Below the pieces are notes generated by a model that was given only the letters and a program-made list of their open reading frames with translations, ran no database searches and had not been told where the DNA came from. Both the position numbers and the translations under genes were made by a program. From assembly GCA_002559145.1 (NCBI GenBank), contig NTXX01000077.1, forward strand, positions 1-64,000: a stretch of 64,000 nt of DNA, in the 5' to 3' direction. This DNA is from Bacillus sp. AFS006103. GTDB taxonomy: Bacteria; Bacillota; Bacilli; Bacillales; Cytobacillaceae. The number at the start of each line of letters is the position of its first letter. Position 1 is the first letter of the stretch. Of the stretch, positions 59,899-64,000 are shown one piece after another.

Positions 59899-60477
59899 TT
59901 GGGTATTAACTTAGCAAAGGGACAAAGAATCGATTTAACAAAAACGAACCCTGGGTTAACCAAGGCTATAATTGGCCTCGGCTGGGATACGAATCGTTAT
60001 CATGGAGGAAATGACTTTGACCTGGATGCATCAGCGTTTTTAGCAGATGCAAATGGCAGAGTTACACAGGATTCTGACTTTATTTTTTATAATAATTTGG
60101 TTCACCCTTCAGGCTCCGTCGAACATACAGGTGATAACCGTACCGGGGAAGGTGACGGCGACGACGAGCAAATCAAGATTGACTTTAGTAAAGTGCCTTC
60201 TCACGTGCATCGGATTGCGATAACTGTGACCATTCATGATGCGGAAGCAAGATTCCAGAATTTTGGTCAGGTTTCCAATGCCTTTGTTCGTTTAGTTGAC
60301 GAGGACACGAATAATGAGGTTTTACGATTTGACCTGGGTGAAGATTTTTCTGTCGAGACTGCCGTGGTCATTTGTGAACTATACCGCCATAACGGTGATT
60401 GGAAATTCAACGCGATTGGCAGTGGGTTTGCTGGTGGATTAGCCGCGCTTTGCCGAAACTATGGTTTAGAAGTTTAA
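59899..60477 (+). CDS. terD: TerD family calcium-binding stress protein (copy 3)
   Basis: 192 residues, canonical Ter[58 protein letters not shown] calcium loop and [20 protein letters not shown]. It is closer to copy 1 than to the adjacent divergent copy. The TTG at 59899 has GAGGTGAT upstream; the GTG at 59890 overlaps that site. Last gene of the second ter arm, ended by a terminator. B. subtilis YceD or YceE is the likely counterpart. Confidence 0.94.
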   Translation: MGINLAKGQRIDLTKTNPGLTKAIIGLGWDTNRYHGGNDFDLDASAFLADANGRVTQDSDFIFYNNLVHPSGSVEHTGDNRTGEGDGDDEQIKIDFSKVPSHVHRIAITVTIHDAEARFQNFGQVSNAFVRLVDEDTNNEVLRFDLGEDFSVETAVVICELYRHNGDWKFNAIGSGFAGGLAALCRNYGLEV

Positions 60478-60493
60478 ATAATTAAAATTGTGA

Positions 60494-60519
60494 AGCTGCC
60501 ATATTCGGTGGCTTTTTTC
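60494..60519 (+). terminator. Terminator of the second ter arm
   Basis: AGCTGCC/GGTGGCT (two G-T pairs), 6-nt loop, six T. Confidence 0.82.
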
Positions 60520-60616
60520 CTTTATTCCCCAACTTTGGCTTAGGAATTCAAATTAAGCTGCCAAATTCCTATGCTATAATTCAATTAAGCTATTGAATGA
60601 ATAGGGGGATGATGTG

Positions 60617-61318
60617 ATGCGTAAATCGTTTATAGTGATAATATTCGCTGGTTTATTTCTATCATCCATAACGACCTCACAAGCTTCCAATGCGGAAATT
60701 TTGCTAGGAGATTATTCGAAAAACTCAATACTCTATCAATCTCTACAATTTGATCATTCGTTCCCACTTTTAGAGCAAATCATTGTCTTGCCGCGGCAGT
60801 TTTTTGATGAGCAGGAAGCGGCCGCAATGATTTCGAGAATTAATTCCTTACCGTATTCCCTTTTGGAAAAAATAAACCATCAAGGAATAAACCTGAAACT
60901 ATTTACAGGGAAACTCACTGATAATCCCACTGCTCGGCAATATGCAGGGCAGGTCCCAAGGGGGTATACCTCTAATGTAACATGGGATGATATTCCAGGG
61001 ATGGGAGGATCGAAGGTCGTCCTTGTCAAGATTGGTGCCAGTGAAAAAGGGGAAGGGCATGGTTCTGTCAATTTAGAATTGCATGAAATGGCGCATTCGA
61101 TTGATCGCTATGTGTATGACGAAATCAGTGGTTCAAAGGATTTTTTACGTGTGTGGAAAAAGGAACATGAACAATTGTTTCCGGGAAACAGTTATTTCTT
61201 TTACCCGGAAGAATATTTTGCCGAGAGTTTCGCGATGTACTATTTGAATAATGGTACAAAAGAATTATTACGTAAGAAAGCTCCGGAGACATTCGATTTG
61301 ATTAAACAGCTTCACTAA
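60617..61318 (+). CDS. Secreted anthrax lethal factor-like (ATLF-like) metallopeptidase
   Basis: 233 residues with a signal peptide (MRKSFIVIIFAGLFLSSITT, likely cleaved after SQA). The mature protein has the zinc motif HEMAH (in NLELHEMAHSIDRYVYD, about 156) and a downstream Glu in YPEEYFAESFAMYY (about 197): the gluzincin arrangement of the lethal-factor C-terminal domain family. YTSNVTWDDIPGMGGSKVV is a further conserved part. There is no cell-binding domain, so it is a stand-alone exoenzyme. B. subtilis YpjP-region neighbours lack it as far as I recall. AGGGGGA 7 nt before the ATG. Its substrate is unknown; a role in spores or envelope remodelling is possible. Confidence 0.85.
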   Translation: MRKSFIVIIFAGLFLSSITTSQASNAEILLGDYSKNSILYQSLQFDHSFPLLEQIIVLPRQFFDEQEAAAMISRINSLPYSLLEKINHQGINLKLFTGKLTDNPTARQYAGQVPRGYTSNVTWDDIPGMGGSKVVLVKIGASEKGEGHGSVNLELHEMAHSIDRYVYDEISGSKDFLRVWKKEHEQLFPGNSYFFYPEEYFAESFAMYYLNNGTKELLRKKAPETFDLIKQLH

Positions 61319-61375
61319 TTCGTCCTTGATTGATAAAATAGAGAAATATGAAATGCAGTTAGGAGAGTGTCCAAG

Positions 61376-62170
61376 TTGAAACAATATCTGGAGCTATGTA
61401 AGCATGTACTAGAAAATGGAACTGTGAAGGGTGACAGGACGGGTACTGGAACGATCAGCACCTTCGGTTATCAAATGAGATTTGATTTGGCGGAAGGATT
61501 TCCACTGGTAACAACCAAAAAGTTGCACTTAAAATCAATTATTTATGAATTGCTCTGGTTTTTAAATGGAGATACGAATGTTCGGTATTTACAGGAGAAC
61601 GGGGTTCGTATTTGGAATGAATGGGCAGATGAAAATGGGGAATTAGGACCTGTTTATGGTCATCAATGGCGCTCCTGGACAGGTGCAGACGGTAAAACTG
61701 TTGACCAAATTACAGAGTTAATTAGCCAGATAAAAACGAATCCAAATTCAAGAAGATTGCTTGTTAATGCTTGGAATGTCGCTGAGATTGATTACATGGC
61801 GTTGCCGCCCTGTCACTGTATGTTCCAATTCAATGTGGCAGACGGAAAGCTGTCATGCCAGCTTTACCAACGCTCAGCCGATGTGTTTCTTGGCGTCCCG
61901 TTTAACATCGCTTCTTATGCGCTTCTAACCATGATGATTGCACAAGTATGTGACCTGGAGCCAGGCGAATTTATCCACACTTTTGGTGATGTTCATATTT
62001 ATCAGAACCATCTCGAACAGGTGAAACTGCAAATGAGTCGAGAAATACGGTCCTTACCGATCGTAAAAATTAACCCGCTTGTCAAAGATATCTACTCTTT
62101 TGAATATGAAGACTTTGCTCTGGAAGGGTATGACCCTCATCCGCATATTAAAGGAGTGGTTAGTGTATGA
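61376..62170 (+). CDS. thyA: Thymidylate synthase
   Basis: 264 residues, the size of the E. coli ThyA/B. subtilis ThyB type. Motifs: [20 protein letters not shown] (dUMP phosphate Arg), catalytic Cys in [12 protein letters not shown] (about 146) and [17 protein letters not shown]. It methylates dUMP to dTMP with methylene-THF, giving dihydrofolate, which is recycled by the next gene. The TTG at 61376 is preferred over the GTG at 61367, because GGAG lies at 61362-61365 and the resulting protein has the exact family length. Overlaps dfrA by 4 nt. Confidence 0.96.
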   Translation: MKQYLELCKHVLENGTVKGDRTGTGTISTFGYQMRFDLAEGFPLVTTKKLHLKSIIYELLWFLNGDTNVRYLQENGVRIWNEWADENGELGPVYGHQWRSWTGADGKTVDQITELISQIKTNPNSRRLLVNAWNVAEIDYMALPPCHCMFQFNVADGKLSCQLYQRSADVFLGVPFNIASYALLTMMIAQVCDLEPGEFIHTFGDVHIYQNHLEQVKLQMSREIRSLPIVKINPLVKDIYSFEYEDFALEGYDPHPHIKGVVSV

Positions 62171-62652
62171 TATCCTTTATTGTTGCGATGGACGAAAATA
62201 GAGTCATCGGGAAAAATAATCAATTGCCTTGGCGGTTGCCAGAAGATTTAAAATTTTTCAAGAAGGTTACGATGGGCCACCCTATCGCGATGGGAAGAAA
62301 AACTCATGAATCGATTGGGCGTGTCCTTCCCGGCAGAGAAAATATTGTCATCACCCGGCAAAAAGAATACCGAAGGGAGGATTGTACGGTAGTATACTCC
62401 GTTGAGGATTTTGTTCAGTACTGCAAGAAGCAAAGCGACGAAATCTTCGTTATTGGCGGGGCGGAAATATTTAATGAGACATTTGATTATGCGGACCGAC
62501 TATACATTACGCTTATTCATGATGAATTTGCAGGGGATACGTATTTTCCTGAATTTGATGTCAGCAATTGGGAAATGGTATCTTGTGAAAAGGGATTAAA
62601 GGATAATAAGAATCCGTACGATTATGAATTCAGAATTTATAATCGAAAATAG
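62167..62652 (+). CDS. dfrA: Dihydrofolate reductase
   Basis: 161 residues, normal [24 protein letters not shown] with the catalytic acidic residue shortly after (LPEDLKFF, Glu about 26), [16 protein letters not shown] for NADPH binding and [19 protein letters not shown]. It reduces dihydrofolate to THF; trimethoprim target. ATG overlaps the thyA stop (ATGA), a coupled pair as in B. subtilis thyB-dfrA. No clear terminator follows. Confidence 0.96.
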   Translation: MISFIVAMDENRVIGKNNQLPWRLPEDLKFFKKVTMGHPIAMGRKTHESIGRVLPGRENIVITRQKEYRREDCTVVYSVEDFVQYCKKQSDEIFVIGGAEIFNETFDYADRLYITLIHDEFAGDTYFPEFDVSNWEMVSCEKGLKDNKNPYDYEFRIYNRK

Positions 62653-62944
62653 TAATACAAATTGATTTGGGTATTATAAAGTTCCAATTATATTCAAAAA
62701 AAGCATGTTGTAATATATTTTATAAATTATTTAAACTAAATAATCATTGACTTCATTAGTGGTAATTGATAAATTGTCATTAGTAATGAATAATGTGGTA
62801 AGAAAATGCTAAATATCACTTTAAGGGTAATTAAAATAGATATTGTGAATTTACTATGAATTATCGCATATAACTAACTCAAAATGGATTTTCGGTACTA
62901 TAATCATAGTAGAAATATACAACAATTGAAGGGGATGTAAATCC
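62653..62944. other. AT-rich intergenic region before tatA
   Basis: 292 nt, strongly AT-rich, with no open frame longer than a few codons. A TATAAT at 62899-62904 is a probable -10 for tatA, about 40 nt before its start, with no good -35. Nothing else is recognisable. Confidence 0.6.
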
Positions 62945-63139
62945 ATGTTTTCTAATATCGGTGTACCCGGATTAATTTTAATCTTAACATTAGCTTTGAT
63001 TATTTTTGGACCTAAGAAACTTCCAGAAATTGGTCGTGCTTTCGGACAAACATTAAAGGAATTTAAAAAATCTACACGTGAACTCACTGATGATGTTATG
63101 AAGGATATTGACGAAGAAAAGAAAAACTTGACTAAATAA
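62945..63139 (+). CDS. tatA: Twin-arginine translocase subunit TatA
   Basis: 64 residues: one N-terminal membrane helix ([19 protein letters not shown]), the hallmark [20 protein letters not shown] hinge and amphipathic helix, and a charged tail. TatA forms the pore for folded proteins with twin-arginine signals. GAAGGGGATG lies upstream. It is followed by a hairpin and then tatC, as in minimal TatAC systems of Bacillus; which B. subtilis copy (TatAd or TatAy) it matches is not clear. Confidence 0.95.
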   Translation: MFSNIGVPGLILILTLALIIFGPKKLPEIGRAFGQTLKEFKKSTRELTDDVMKDIDEEKKNLTK

Positions 63140-63170
63140 GGTGTGAGATTTTGTATCTTACACCTTTTTC
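63138..63170 (+). terminator. Hairpin between tatA and tatC
   Basis: AAGGTGTGAGAT/ATCTTACACCTT (one wobble), 5-nt loop, followed by TTTC. It may limit tatC expression below tatA, matching the known excess of TatA over TatC. Confidence 0.8.
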
Positions 63171-63310
63171 TTCTCTAATTTAACCTATAAGAATATGTGA
63201 AAAGATATTCATAATAATAACATGGCACAAATAATTTATAGTTATATTTATCTCTGAAAGCTATATACACGTGCACATCTTTAACCTTTTGAAATTGGCA
63301 GGGGAAGTAC

Positions 63311-64000
63311 ATGGATGATAAAGAATTAAATTTAGTTGATCATTTAGAGGAATTACGAAAACGAATTATTGTGACCGCACTTGCATTTGTAGCCTTTTTT
63401 ATCGCCGGCTTTATTTATGTAGATGATATCTATAAATGGTTTGTCGGGACTACGAAACTGATGGTGCTTGGACCAAGTGATATTATGTGGATTTATTTCA
63501 TGCTGGCAACTGTTGTAGCTGTGGCGGGAACAATTCCTGTTCTAGCGTTACAAATTTGGTTGTTTGTCAGACCCGCACTGAGACCGATTGAAAGAAAAAT
63601 AACGATTTCTTATGTTCCTGCATTATTTTTCTTGTTTATCATTGGGCTTGCCTTCGGATATTTTATTATCTTTCCAATGGTTCTAGACTTTTTGGTTAAC
63701 ATGGGTAAAGATATGTTTGTTACAAACTTCACTGCCGAACGATATTTTAGTTTTATCATGAATATGACCTTGCCATTCGGTGTATTATTTGAACTTCCGG
63801 TGGTTGTTATGTTTTTAACTTCACTTGGGATTATCAATCCGTTTGTCCTTTCAAAAATTCGTAAATATGCGTACTTCGTTCTGATAATTATTGCAATCGT
63901 TATTACACCACCGGACTTTATGTCTGATTTTGTCGTAACCGTACCACTCTTGCTCCTTTATGAGATTAGTATTAATTTATCGAAGTTTGTCTATCGTAAA
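63311..64000 (+). CDS. tatC: Twin-arginine translocase subunit TatC (partial, cut by window end)
   Basis: The first 230 residues of TatC. LVDHLEELRKRIIVTALAF at the N terminus is the cytoplasmic signature that contacts the twin-arginine signal; six membrane helices follow, with FGYFIIFPMVLDFL and FGVLFELPVVVMFL as expected. The Glu of FELP and the loop IVITPPDFMSD are conserved features. AGGGGAAG precedes the ATG. Only the last few residues (tail after helix six) should be missing. Partner of tatA. Confidence 0.95.
   Translation, partial: MDDKELNLVDHLEELRKRIIVTALAFVAFFIAGFIYVDDIYKWFVGTTKLMVLGPSDIMWIYFMLATVVAVAGTIPVLALQIWLFVRPALRPIERKITISYVPALFFLFIIGLAFGYFIIFPMVLDFLVNMGKDMFVTNFTAERYFSFIMNMTLPFGVLFELPVVVMFLTSLGIINPFVLSKIRKYAYFVLIIIAIVITPPDFMSDFVVTVPLLLLYEISINLSKFVYRK

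Noticed and set aside
1-64000. CRISPR arrays, tRNA or rRNA genes, prophage, insertion sequences
   Set aside because: No direct repeat arrays with regular spacers, no cloverleaf or rRNA sequence, no transposase, integrase or phage structural genes were seen.

Overview
The window is ordinary chromosomal DNA of a low-GC, endospore-forming Bacillaceae. The evidence is strong AGGAGG-type ribosome binding sites, frequent TTG and GTG starts, spore genes (an SspL-like SASP, YheC/YheD coat-associated ATP-grasp proteins) and long gene-order agreement with Bacillus subtilis (bpsA-bpsB-dynA; ypeP-ypeQ-cspD; ypgQ-ypgR-brxA; thyA-dfrA-ypjP). A short hairpin repeat ending GGCGCTTCCGCTTTT, present as one full copy and one half copy, points from memory to Neobacillus/Mesobacillus-like genomes; that placement is inference. 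I saw no tRNA, rRNA, insertion sequence, prophage or CRISPR array.

Region 1 (1-10.5 kb) is a nitric-oxide and low-oxygen respiration cluster. A Crp/Fnr-family regulator heads a minus-strand operon of two DUF2249 proteins, a multi-pass heme-copper-oxidase-like/NnrS-like protein and a MIP18/DUF59 protein. Divergent from it is a quinol-dependent NO reductase (norZ), followed by a third DUF2249 gene, an M32 carboxypeptidase and a ba3-type oxidase operon with a 49-residue subunit IIa. Four promoters carry TGTGA-N6-TCACA-like boxes exactly 29.5 bp upstream of the first base of a -10-like hexamer, which suggests one local regulon.

Region 2 (10.5-18.2 kb) holds the type III polyketide synthase/methyltransferase pair bpsA-bpsB, then two Fur-box-like sites over a promoter for a 26-residue membrane micropeptide with its own terminator, then the double dynamin dynA, a rhodanese and a 5'-3' exonuclease. 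Region 3 (18.3-27 kb) looks like a spore-coat module: an apparently active small Ser/Thr kinase whose start codon is anomalous, a degenerate YrzF-like kinase, four ATP-grasp genes (one of double length), a CotSA-like glycosyltransferase and sspL.

Region 4 (27-49.2 kb) is housekeeping: a PAP2-like protein, two RNase HI-fold proteins, a cold-shock protein, the cydABDC bd-oxidase operon, topB, mntR, a DUF3892-like gene with no canonical start codon, metA (with the acetyl-type Glu111), fhs, degV, ypgQ, an ABC-F protein, ypgR and brxA.

Region 5 (49.3-60.5 kb) is a tellurite-resistance/general-stress (Ter/Yce) island: terD, terC, then an overlapping block encoding an HpcH/CitE-like lyase, a phosphoribosyltransferase with a TRSP domain, a StiP-like protein and a HAD phosphatase, then yceG, telA (yceH) and two more terD paralogues. 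Each arm starts with a sigma-W/ECF-type promoter with a 16-bp spacer (TGAAAC/CGTA at 49956; CGAAAC/CGTA at 56343). This corresponds to the chemical-stress 'Ter biosynthetic module' described by comparative genomics, whose product is still unknown. The window closes with a secreted anthrax-lethal-factor-like metallopeptidase, thyA-dfrA and tatA-tatC (tatC cut by the window end).
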